Assembly (NCBI RefSeq): GCF_001590605.1
Contig: NZ_CP014504.1
Span: 2,976,001-3,040,000, forward strand
From: Pedobacter cryoconitis
GTDB lineage: Bacteria; Bacteroidota; Bacteroidia; Sphingobacteriales; Sphingobacteriaceae
DNA length: 64,000 nt
Reading direction: 5' to 3'
The stretch's first letter is position 1. Each line of letters starts with the position of its first letter. Shown piece after piece: positions 36,348 to 44,054 of the stretch. A program made the translations under genes and the position numbers. A model generated the notes under the pieces. The model was not told the DNA's origin. It made no database searches and worked only from the letters and a program-made list of their open reading frames with translations.

Positions 36348-37178
36348 TTATTTGATAAACAGACTTGCAATCGCAAGTACCTGATCTTTACCTAGTGGTT
36401 CATCAAAAGCTTCTGTTGATGCATTCACGGAGAAACCAAGACCTGGAATATTAATATCTAATTGTGTTACGTTATCCTCACCAGCATAACTCGCTGCTGC
36501 TGCTGCAACACCGCTGTCGTTAGCACCAGTAATCCATGGTTTTAAAGAAGTTAAACCTCCACCAGCCGGAGCTTTACGCATTTGGCGGATATGTGAAGCA
36601 TGGCGCGCTTCAACAGAATGAATCTGTAAAGCAGTCTGCAATACACTTGGACTACTCATTAGGTTACCAGCCTGACCTTTATAAGCTCTTACACCTGTAT
36701 CTTCAAACACTTGTGCTACTGCCAGAAAAGTTGGATAATCAGAGAATACAGTAGGGAAATTTCCTTTTGCAGTAAAATCAAACGAAGCCGCCGTAAAAGA
36801 TACCGGAGTACCACCCGAAGCAGTAATTGCTCCTTTTAACAAATTAACATGTGCCAATTCATGATCACGGATCGTATTGATGGCGCCTACAGCAGGTGTA
36901 CCGGCAGGAATTAATCCCGCAGTATTAATACCAGTCTGGTAAAAATTATATTCAATATATTCTAAAGTTAAAGCAAAGTTCAGCACATCAATCACACCGT
37001 TTGTGGTTTGTCCGTAGGCCTTTTTGAACATAGAACCTAAAGCCATTGGAAGCGCAGCTAAAGCTACCTTTGATCCAAAGCCATAAAATGATTTCATTGC
37101 TGCTCTGCGTGGATTTAAGCGTTCATACACTTCTCCATCCACTTTTTCAATTTCTTCTAATATGTTAATGATATTCAT
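36348..37178 (-). CDS. Exported ferritin-like domain protein (Ferritin_2 type)
   Basis: 276 residues. The N-terminus (NPRRAAMKSFYGFGSKVA, then a hydrophobic stretch ending near YGQ) resembles a twin-arginine signal starting late, at about 23. The four-helix core has the di-metal residues in EYIEYNFY, RDHELAHVNLL, EDTGVRAYKG and VEARHASHIRQMRKA. Members of this family are related to plant desiccation-related proteins; their biochemical activity is uncertain. The gene follows a second ferritin-like gene by 11 bases in the same direction, so the two are almost certainly co-expressed. Confidence 0.86.
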   Translation of the reverse strand: MNIINILEEIEKVDGEVYERLNPRRAAMKSFYGFGSKVALAALPMALGSMFKKAYGQTTNGVIDVLNFALTLEYIEYNFYQTGINTAGLIPAGTPAVGAINTIRDHELAHVNLLKGAITASGGTPVSFTAASFDFTAKGNFPTVFSDYPTFLAVAQVFEDTGVRAYKGQAGNLMSSPSVLQTALQIHSVEARHASHIRQMRKAPAGGGLTSLKPWITGANDSGVAAAAASYAGEDNVTQLDINIPGLGFSVNASTEAFDEPLGKDQVLAIASLFIK

Positions 37179-37189
37179 GATTTCCCGGA

Positions 37190-37900
37190 TTAAGAAGTAG
37201 GTAAATTAGACGCGTTAATTGCAGTTTTGATAAAAGCTTTAGCCTTAGTTAAAACCTGGATAGGTGTCAAGGCACCATCAAGCCCATTGGCATCAACAGC
37301 TGTTAAATCAGCAAAAGACCCATTCGAAATCAAATCACGGATTAAAGCAGCATGACGGGCTTCAACAGAAACAATTTTTCCGGCAACCTCTAAGTATTTT
37401 GCAGTTTTTAAAAGTTTACCTGCACCATTGTAAGCCGAAACCCCTAAATCTTCAAATGTTTTAGCTGTCGTCAATACACTTGTTCTATCAGCGAAATTAA
37501 TCGACGAGAAATCTACTGTTAAATTTACAATTGCACCAGTACCTAATGCTTTTTTGAAAAATTCACGGTGAGCTAACTCATGGTCTCTGATATCAGTTAA
37601 TAAAGCAAGCTCATTTGCAGGAATACCTGTATAAGGGCTTTTGACTACTGCATCATAAAATGCACCCTCTAATTGTTCAAGTGCATAAGCGTAATTTAAG
37701 ATACCCGGATCACCGCTACCTAAATCCACACCTGTATCTAATCCTGGGATACTTTTATCCTTTTTACAGCCTGCAGCAACTAAAGCCACTCCCGCAACCC
37801 CTGCTCCTGCATATTGCAGAAAAGATCTGCGTTGCAGTTTTGCAGTCAGAATACCGCTCTCCTGAAGCAGTACTTCTTTCTCTCCTTGTAAACTTTTCAT
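37190..37900 (-). CDS. Ferritin-like domain lipoprotein with twin-arginine signal
   Basis: 236 residues. The N-terminus has a clear twin-arginine motif (RRSFLQYAGAGVAG) followed by a hydrophobic run and a lipobox (LVAAGCKKDK, Cys about 44). It should therefore be folded, perhaps with metal loaded, in the cytoplasm and then exported and lipidated. The core repeats the family pattern: LEQLEGAFY, RDHELAHREFF, EDLGVSAYNG and VEARHAALIRDL. It is the first gene of the pair. The 155-base region before it, shared with the divergent response-regulator gene, holds two short inverted repeats (ttcaactaagttgag, ccgtgacatacgg). Confidence 0.87.
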   Translation of the reverse strand: MKSLQGEKEVLLQESGILTAKLQRRSFLQYAGAGVAGVALVAAGCKKDKSIPGLDTGVDLGSGDPGILNYAYALEQLEGAFYDAVVKSPYTGIPANELALLTDIRDHELAHREFFKKALGTGAIVNLTVDFSSINFADRTSVLTTAKTFEDLGVSAYNGAGKLLKTAKYLEVAGKIVSVEARHAALIRDLISNGSFADLTAVDANGLDGALTPIQVLTKAKAFIKTAINASNLPTS

Positions 37901-37990
37901 AAGAAATGATTTAAATTATGGTTCAACTAAGTTGAGGGCCCCCATGATTATACCGTGACATACGGCATATAAATTCGTTTGGTTTTTGAC

Positions 37991-38026
37991 TTTGTTAAAA
38001 AAATTCTTGACTCCTTTATTTTTTTG
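37991..38026 (+). promoter_or_regulatory. Possible promoter of the LytTR regulator gene
   Basis: TTTG (37991-37994) is followed after 22 bases by TATTTTTTTG (38017-38026), resembling TTTG / TAnnTTTG with two extra T. It lies 30-65 bases before the GTG start. The spacing is slightly long. Confidence 0.3.
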
Positions 38027-38055
38027 ATAATTTCACCTTATAAAAATATCGGCTT

Positions 38056-38835
38056 GTGTTCAATGTGATAATAGTAGACGATGAAGAATTTGCGCGCTCT
38101 TCACTTTTTTTTCTCTTACAGGAAAATTGCGAAAATGTGCACATCAGCGGGATTGCCAAATCAGTAGATGAAGCACGTGAACTGCTCTCTTTACATGAAG
38201 TTGACCTGATCTTTCTGGATATCGCTATGCCCGGGAAAAATGGCTTTGAGCTTATTCCAGATGCGAAACTGAACAATACCCAGGTCGTTTTCACTACCGC
38301 TTATGATCAGTATGCCCTGAAAGCAATTAAGGCGAATGCCCTGGACTATTTACTTAAGCCAATTGACATCGATGAACTCAAAGAAACGGTAGAAAAAGCA
38401 ACAAAATTAATCCGTTTAATTGACCAGGAATCTGACCGGAATGAACGCTTAAAAAATTTAGCAAATAATTTAGCAGACCGGTCCGAGATCAGGAAAATAA
38501 GTTTGCCGAACGGGCAAGGATATACCCTGATAGACCTCAATGAAATCATTCATATAGAAGCAGATAGCAATTATTCTATCTTTCATCTCGATAACAGAGA
38601 CAAAATTACTGTATCTAAAGTACTGAAAGACTATGAAGAAATTCTGCCAGAAGATCAATTTATCAGGATCCATAAATCCAGTATTGTAAATTTAAATTAC
38701 CTTAAAGAATACAATTCAAAAAATGGAATGGAAGTTTTACTGAAAAACGGAGAGAAAATAGCCGTTTCAAGACGAAGAGCAAGTATCTTCGCAGAAAAAG
38801 TTAAACAATATACCAATTTCACCAGTGATAAATAA
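38056..38835 (+). CDS. LytTR-family response regulator
   Basis: 259 residues. The receiver domain (1-120) has the acidic pocket at D8-D9, phospho-acceptor D55 (LIFLDIAMPG) and K101 (DYLLKPID). A LytTR DNA-binding domain covers about 145-255 (IIHIEADSNYSIFHL, FIRIHKSSIVNLNYLKEY). The start is GTG at 38056; no ATG lies in frame upstream. It belongs with the histidine kinase that begins inside its last codons, forming a two-component system. The target promoters are unknown; LytTR proteins often control neighbouring or cell-envelope genes. Confidence 0.93.
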   Translation: MFNVIIVDDEEFARSSLFFLLQENCENVHISGIAKSVDEARELLSLHEVDLIFLDIAMPGKNGFELIPDAKLNNTQVVFTTAYDQYALKAIKANALDYLLKPIDIDELKETVEKATKLIRLIDQESDRNERLKNLANNLADRSEIRKISLPNGQGYTLIDLNEIIHIEADSNYSIFHLDNRDKITVSKVLKDYEEILPEDQFIRIHKSSIVNLNYLKEYNSKNGMEVLLKNGEKIAVSRRRASIFAEKVKQYTNFTSDK

Positions 38836-41770
38836 AGCCAGTGCTTTCCCTGCCAAAGGAATAATCCTGCTTTTCCTTTTAATAGTTTCGGGTATTTATG
38901 GCTATGGACAGACTACTTTTATTAAACATTACGGCAGTAAAGATGGTTTACCGAGTAACAGCTGTTATTTTATACTTCAAGACAAAAAAGGCTATATCTG
39001 GGTAGCCTCAGACGCAGGAGTAAGCCGTTTTGACGGAAAAGTATTTGAGAATTTCTCTATCGATGACGGTTTGGCCGACAATCAGATTATCCGTTTGAAT
39101 GAAGACCGCTCCGGAAGAATCTGGTTTTTCTCCTTAAACGGACAGCTCAGTTACTTTCAAAACGGTGTGATCTACAATGAAAGCAATGATAAACTGCTTC
39201 AGCTTTTAAAATTTAACGGTGTAGTTACCTCCTTTTTTGAAGACAGCAAAGGTCGCATCTGGTTTGGTACCAATAAAAACCTGCTGGCCAGGTGGGATGG
39301 GAAATCACTAAAAAAGTACAGCTCTGCTGATCCCGCTAATCAGTTTATCAATACTTTTATTTACGAAGATAAATCCGGCAGGATATGGGCATCAACTGCA
39401 CACGCTGTACGTATCTTTGATGGAGAAGCCTTTCATAAAACAACATATAAAATCGGTTCTTTATCCTATAAAACTGTCAAAAACCTGCCCAACCGGACAA
39501 TGTATTTTCTGGATAAAAAAGGACTTAATTTCAAAAACGGTATACAACAGCAGCTAACGATGAAGATCGACAGCAATTTGCTGGCAGATAATCCTGGCTA
39601 TTTTTATGCAGAAAACCAAAAAGCCCTATGGCTAACTACCAACTCAGGAGTCTATCACCTGGAAACGGATGGCACAAAAACACATTACCTGCATAACCTG
39701 ACCACAAACCAGGTGATCAAAGACAATCGGGAAAACATGTGGTTTGCCACGAGCAATGGGATCTATATGTTGCCTAAAAAGTCTAAAAGAGTGTATATCC
39801 GGGATAACCGCCAGGGCTTGAGCAATAATACCGTCAGGAGCATTACTAAAGACTACTCAGGTCACCTCTGGCTCGGACTAGACAATGGAAAAATCAACGT
39901 CCTGAATAAATCAGCTAATCAGATGCAGATTATTGAGCTGCAGGATAAGAAAAAGTTCAACAGCATTAAACAAATCAGTACAGATTCTACCGGAAAAACA
40001 ATGTTTTTCAGCTCAGATTACGGATTAGGCATGCTATCCGCTCAACACACAAATCAAAACATTAAATACCTGCAGGAAACACATAGTTCCGGTTTTGTAC
40101 TGAAAAACTTTAGCGTCAGCAGTAAAAACCATCTTTCCTTAGCCCTATCCTCGGGTGTAGTGATGGTGAATGACCCTTTTCATAAACTATCTTTTACTTC
40201 ATCAAATTATAAAGAAGGAGAAAACTTCTTCAGCAACAGGGCCTACCGCGTCTATTATGACAAAGACGATAATCTATGGTTTTCCAATGTGAACGGGCTG
40301 GCCGAATTATCTGCAGGCAAACTTACCAGACACTATCAGCGTCACCCCTTATTAACCAAAAGGATCAATGACATTGCACAGTTACCAGACGGCACTATTG
40401 TGCTGGCAACCGATGGATATGGATTACTTTTCTTTAAAAACAACCTGCTGATCAGGCAAATTACCCGTGAAGACGGGTTGGCAAACAACATCTGCAAAAA
40501 GCTATTTATTCAAAAAGACCACGTTTGGGTGGTGACTACGAATGGCGTAAACCGGATCTTTTTAAACAGTAAAAATCCCGTAGAATCTTTTGAATATACT
40601 AATAACCTGCTCGACAATGATGTCAACGGCTTATATGTAGATCGTGATACCGCCTATTTTGCCACTAACCATGGCCTGGTTTTCTTTGCCAATACCCCTT
40701 TTGACAGAAATAAGGAAATGCCCAAAGTACTGATCTCCACGATCATCAATAACAGAAAACCATTGAGCCTGAATACAGATTCCTTCAATCTTGCCCCAGC
40801 AGCAAATAATATTACTTTTTACTACAGTGCCCTTGACTTTCAAAACAACTATATTTTATACCGTTACCGGTTAAAATCGGCCAGCCCATGGACAGAAACA
40901 AAAAACAGGAGACTGGAATTCTCTTCTCTGGAGCCCGGAAGCTATAAATTTGAACTCAGCGCAAAAACAAACAATAGCCAGTGGAGCAAGCCAGTAGCCG
41001 TAAGTTTCGTTTTAAAAGCACACTTCTGGCAATCCTGGTGGTTCATTTTCGTCATCCTGCTTTTAGCCAGCTTTAGTTTTTATAAGATTGCGGTCATCGT
41101 GACCCAGCAGCAAAAAGATAAAGAACAACAAAGACTGCTGTTAAAAAACAAGATCCTGATGCTCGAACAACAAGCGCTGCAAGCAATGATGAACCCGCAT
41201 TTCGTCTTTAACGTAATGAACTCTATTCAGCATTACATCAATACTAAAGACACCTCATCAGCCAATAAGATCCTAACCGGTTTCGCCAGGCTGATCAGAA
41301 AAAACCTGGACATCTGTACCAAAAGCTTTATTGCGCTGGAAGAAGAAATCGAATACCTGACACTTTACCTGACCCTGGAAAAGAAAAGATTTGGAGAGAA
41401 GTTTAATTATACCATCCATATTGCCCCAGATATCGACCAGGACGAAACGATGATCCCCTCTATGATTTTACAGCCCTATATAGAAAATGCCATCTGGCAT
41501 GGACTGATGCCTAAAGAAGAGGGCGGAAAAATCTCCATTGTAATTCAGCAGGAAAATGCGGATTACTTATTGATTCAAATTATAGATGATGGTGTAGGAA
41601 TAGACAACTCACTACAGGTTAAAAGAGAAACACATGAGAGTAAAGGCATGAGCCTAACTCAGGAAAGAATCAACCTGATCAACCAGATTGAGGCAAATCC
41701 AATACAAATCAGCATTAAACAGAACGGTAATTCGGGTACAACTATCTCTATTTTAGTCCCAAATAAGTAG
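38825..41770 (+). CDS. LytS-type sensor histidine kinase with periplasmic Reg_prop propeller
   Basis: 981 residues. After an N-terminal signal-like helix (12-29) comes a long periplasmic sensor made of repeated Reg_prop units (DGLPSNSCYFILQDKKGYIW, EDKSGRIWASTAHAVRIF, DYSGHLWLGLDNG and more), then a Y_Y_Y domain (about 670-735), a membrane helix near 738-757 and a coiled coil. The His_kinase region has MMNPHFVFNVMNSIQHYI with H792 as phospho-acceptor; the usual form is NPHFLFNSLNS. QPYIENAIWHGLM and IIDDGVGID are the ATP-binding N and G boxes. The start is GTG at 38825, overlapping the regulator gene by 11 bases. The ligand is unknown. Confidence 0.93.
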   Translation: MINKASAFPAKGIILLFLLIVSGIYGYGQTTFIKHYGSKDGLPSNSCYFILQDKKGYIWVASDAGVSRFDGKVFENFSIDDGLADNQIIRLNEDRSGRIWFFSLNGQLSYFQNGVIYNESNDKLLQLLKFNGVVTSFFEDSKGRIWFGTNKNLLARWDGKSLKKYSSADPANQFINTFIYEDKSGRIWASTAHAVRIFDGEAFHKTTYKIGSLSYKTVKNLPNRTMYFLDKKGLNFKNGIQQQLTMKIDSNLLADNPGYFYAENQKALWLTTNSGVYHLETDGTKTHYLHNLTTNQVIKDNRENMWFATSNGIYMLPKKSKRVYIRDNRQGLSNNTVRSITKDYSGHLWLGLDNGKINVLNKSANQMQIIELQDKKKFNSIKQISTDSTGKTMFFSSDYGLGMLSAQHTNQNIKYLQETHSSGFVLKNFSVSSKNHLSLALSSGVVMVNDPFHKLSFTSSNYKEGENFFSNRAYRVYYDKDDNLWFSNVNGLAELSAGKLTRHYQRHPLLTKRINDIAQLPDGTIVLATDGYGLLFFKNNLLIRQITREDGLANNICKKLFIQKDHVWVVTTNGVNRIFLNSKNPVESFEYTNNLLDNDVNGLYVDRDTAYFATNHGLVFFANTPFDRNKEMPKVLISTIINNRKPLSLNTDSFNLAPAANNITFYYSALDFQNNYILYRYRLKSASPWTETKNRRLEFSSLEPGSYKFELSAKTNNSQWSKPVAVSFVLKAHFWQSWWFIFVILLLASFSFYKIAVIVTQQQKDKEQQRLLLKNKILMLEQQALQAMMNPHFVFNVMNSIQHYINTKDTSSANKILTGFARLIRKNLDICTKSFIALEEEIEYLTLYLTLEKKRFGEKFNYTIHIAPDIDQDETMIPSMILQPYIENAIWHGLMPKEEGGKISIVIQQENADYLLIQIIDDGVGIDNSLQVKRETHESKGMSLTQERINLINQIEANPIQISIKQNGNSGTTISILVPNK

Positions 41771-41850
41771 ATTTTACCGTTTACTCAAAGATACCTACCA
41801 CTTACTAAGTATTATTCGTTTAAAATTAAAATAGCATTAAACTTGTTATA

Positions 41851-41993
41851 GATATTAAAACAAACAAAGTTTGTAAAACGCGTTCTTATAGAATTGGCCA
41901 AAGATATTTTTAACCTAACCTAAAACTTATCTCAATTCAGGTTTCATTTGTGTGTTAAAAGTGGTAAAGTTAAAGCTTTACCACTTTTTTTTT
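41851..41993 (+). ncRNA. Candidate small RNA (speculative)
   Basis: TTCG (41815-41818), 19 bases, then TAAACTTG (41838-41845) is one mismatch in each box from the Bacteroidota TTTG / TAnnTTTG promoter. A transcript from about 41851 to the strong terminator would be about 140 bases and has no ORF. It could equally be the 3' UTR of the kinase mRNA. Confidence 0.22.
41957..41993 (+). terminator. Strong intrinsic terminator
   Basis: A perfect 13-bp stem (aaaagtggtaaag / ctttaccactttt, 41957-41969 with 41976-41988) has a 6-base loop and nine T in a row from 41985. Confidence 0.92.
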
Positions 41994-42195
41994 GTCCTGA
42001 ATTATTGCCTATTATGAACTGACCAGCAACCTCTTGAAAAAGTTCCGCTGAAATTTGAAAAAAGTTCTTTTTTTGAAAAGCTTTTATGTTAAATTTGATT
42101 GAGCAAAAAATCTTTCTGGATAGCATCGAAGCTCCTTTTAATGATTTTTTGTAAATTTAACGTATCAACAACTCTGGTAATTTTATTTAAGACAA

Positions 42196-42396
42196 ATGAC
42201 AACTCCAAAAAAATCTGTTAAGAAAAGTTCATTAGATGATCAGGCACAGGACAAAGAGATGAATGATGAGAATTCTTATGACTCTATTGAGAAAAAGAAG
42301 ACTTTCGACGATGACGACGATGATTTTGATCTTCCATTAGATGATCTGGACACCTTCGGCGACTTTGATTCAGATGATGATGATGACACTTATTAA
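42196..42396 (+). CDS. Small Asp-rich acidic protein of unknown function
   Basis: 66 residues. The first 15 are basic (TTPKKSVKKSS); the C-terminal half is almost entirely Asp with spaced hydrophobics: KTFDDDDDDFDLPLDDLDTF and then SDDDDDTY. It has no signal peptide and is probably disordered. I think similar acidic tails occur in small proteins of related genomes but recognise no named family. It has its own terminator 22 bases after the stop. Possible roles include metal binding or interaction with basic proteins or nucleic-acid-binding partners, but nothing here proves one. Confidence 0.75.
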   Translation: MTTPKKSVKKSSLDDQAQDKEMNDENSYDSIEKKKTFDDDDDDFDLPLDDLDTFGDFDSDDDDDTY

Positions 42397-42418
42397 GTAA
42401 TTCTGTCAAATTATATAG

Positions 42419-42448
42419 AGCATCTTTTTTACAGGATGCTTTTTTTTT
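42419..42448 (+). terminator. Terminator of the Asp-rich protein gene
   Basis: agcatc / gatgct (42419-42424 with 42435-42440), loop tttttttacag-like, followed by eight or more T. Confidence 0.8.
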
Positions 42449-42452
42449 ATCC

Positions 42453-42503
42453 TTGCTTTGCTGCAGCTGTTTAAAGTTCATTTAAACAGCTGCAGCAAAG
42501 CAA
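42453..42503. repeat. 23-bp perfect inverted repeat
   Basis: 42453-42475 is the exact reverse complement of 42481-42503, separated by five bases (gttca). Each arm holds gctgcagc. It starts directly after the T run of the preceding terminator and ends 20 bases before the GNAT-like gene. In RNA it would form a very stable stem close to that gene's start. Confidence 0.9.
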
Positions 42504-42523
42504 TTTTAACCCCAAATGAATAA

Positions 42524-43651
42524 ATGCAGGTAATTTCCGTTTCCAGTTCACAGACAAAAAAAGAATTTTTACAGGTTCCGCATACCATTTATCAAAATGA
42601 TCAGAACTGGATTTGTCCGCTCGATCAGGATGTAGAGAAAACATTTGACCCGGAGAAGAATATATTCTTTCAACACGGAGAATGTACCCGCTGGATCTTA
42701 AAAGATGAACAGGGAAAAACAATTGGAAGGATTGCTGCTTTCATCAATAACAAAAAAGCATTTAACTACGAACAGCCAACAGGTGGTGCAGGTTTCTTTG
42801 AATGCATTGACAATCAGGACGCCGCCTTTAAGCTATTTGATGCCGCACAAACCTGGTTAAAAGAAAAAGGAATGGCAGCGATGGACGGACCGATTAATTT
42901 CGGCGAAAATGATACCTTCTGGGGTTTACTCGTAGAAGGCTTCACTCCCCCATCTTACGGCATGAATTATAATCCTCCTTATTACCAGGCCTTTTTTGAA
43001 AACTATGGATTTGTTACCTCTTACCAGCAAATTACCAATCACCTTGCGGTCAGAAACCCTTTTCCGGAACGCTTTACAAAGATTGCAACCTGGGTAGCGA
43101 ATAAACCAGGTTATACATTTGAACACTTTTCCAAGAAGAATGCGGAAAAATATGTGCAGGACCTGATGGAAATCTACAATGATGGATGGAAAGACTTTGA
43201 AAACTTTGTCCCAATCAAAAAAGAAACCCTTCAGGAGAGTTTCAAACAGATGGAGGCCATCATGGATGAAAAACTTATTTGGTTCGCTTACCTCAACGGA
43301 GAACCTGCTTCCTTTGTAGTTATCATACCAGATGCCAATCAAATGATCAAAGGTTTCAACGGAAAATTAGGTTTGATCGAAAAACTGAAATTTGTTTACC
43401 GCAGATGGAAAGGCGTCAACAGGATGAGAGCCATTGTGATGGGTACAAAAACTGCCTATCAAAAACACGGACTGGAATCCGCTTTATTTATTAAACTAAA
43501 AGAATATGTTTTGCCGCTGGATCAGTATGACGAACTGGAATTATCCTGGGTAGGTGACTTCAATGATAAAATGCTTTCTATTCATGAAGCAACCGGCGCT
43601 GTTTTCGGCAAGCGTCACCTGACTATGAGAAAAGTCTTCTCTGCCGTTTAA
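42524..43651 (+). CDS. GNAT-like superfamily protein of about 375 residues
   Basis: 375 residues, soluble. The N-terminal part (TIYQNDQNWICPLDQDVEKT, RIAAFINNKKAFNY, GGAGFFECIDNQDAAFKLFD) looks like one GNAT half. The middle has MAAMDGPINFGENDTFWGLL and GMNYNPPYYQAFFENYGF, and the C-terminal part (WFAYLNGEPASFVVIIPDAN, LELSWVGDFNDKML) a second. It resembles the YghO-type proteins, sometimes named GTP cyclohydrolase by mistake. The canonical Q-x-x-G-x-G acetyl-CoA loop is not obvious, so the activity is open. A 23-bp inverted repeat lies immediately upstream and may influence its expression. Confidence 0.82.
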   Translation: MQVISVSSSQTKKEFLQVPHTIYQNDQNWICPLDQDVEKTFDPEKNIFFQHGECTRWILKDEQGKTIGRIAAFINNKKAFNYEQPTGGAGFFECIDNQDAAFKLFDAAQTWLKEKGMAAMDGPINFGENDTFWGLLVEGFTPPSYGMNYNPPYYQAFFENYGFVTSYQQITNHLAVRNPFPERFTKIATWVANKPGYTFEHFSKKNAEKYVQDLMEIYNDGWKDFENFVPIKKETLQESFKQMEAIMDEKLIWFAYLNGEPASFVVIIPDANQMIKGFNGKLGLIEKLKFVYRRWKGVNRMRAIVMGTKTAYQKHGLESALFIKLKEYVLPLDQYDELELSWVGDFNDKMLSIHEATGAVFGKRHLTMRKVFSAV

Positions 43652-43652
43652 T

Positions 43653-43689
43653 TTAAAAGCCTGTTTAACAATGCTAAACAGGCTTTTAA
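43653..43689. terminator. Bidirectional terminator between the GNAT-like gene and the XRE gene
   Basis: A perfect 15-bp stem (43653-43667 with 43675-43689, containing aaaagcctgttta / taaacaggctttt) has a 7-base loop. It lies between convergent genes and shares its core stem with the hairpin at 14428-14480. Confidence 0.87.
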
Positions 43690-43696
43690 AATCTTA

Positions 43697-44026
43697 CTAT
43701 TTTTCTCTGATTTCTTCGTAAAGATCAATAACCTTCTTTTGAAGTTTAATGATCTCTTCTTCTCTCAGTGATAGTTTCGCTTTCAGATTATTGATCTCTT
43801 CAAAATTTACAGATTGAGGATTTTCTCCTTCTTTGGAGATGATGTCCATTGTTGAAACTTCAAAAAGATTAGCGATCTGAGCCAGCCTTGAGATGTTGAT
43901 ATCTGTAATCCCAGTTTCAATTTTTGAAAATGCAGGAATAGAGATGTTTAATCTTTTAGCTACTTCGCCCTGACTCCATCCATTTTTTTGACGGAGCTGT
44001 CTGATGTTCTTACCGATGATGTTCAT
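43697..44026 (-). CDS. Small XRE-family HTH regulator with coiled-coil tail
   Basis: 109 residues. An HTH_3 domain covers about 5-62 (IRQLRQKNGWSQGEVAKRL, ISIPAFSKIETGITDINIS). A C-terminal coiled coil of about 35 residues follows (LKAKLSLREEEIIKLQKKVI). It is built like the XRE protein at 9273-9629 but has a different sequence. It lies 28 bases downstream of mpl on the same strand, so it may be part of the tpiA-prmA-mpl transcript. The targets are unknown. Confidence 0.88.
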   Translation of the reverse strand: MNIIGKNIRQLRQKNGWSQGEVAKRLNISIPAFSKIETGITDINISRLAQIANLFEVSTMDIISKEGENPQSVNFEEINNLKAKLSLREEEIIKLQKKVIDLYEEIREK

Positions 44027-44054
44027 TGTTATAAATTTAGGTGTGTTTTGTTCT

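Larger units (their letters stand above)
41771..42195. other. 425-base intergenic region with a strong terminator and a possible small RNA
   Basis: No credible ORF. It holds a palindrome acaaac / gtttgt (41860-41874) and a strong terminator (41957-41993), then about 200 bases of AT-rich DNA leading to the Asp-rich protein gene. The terminator lies 186 bases after the kinase stop, far for a simple 3' end. Confidence 0.6.
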
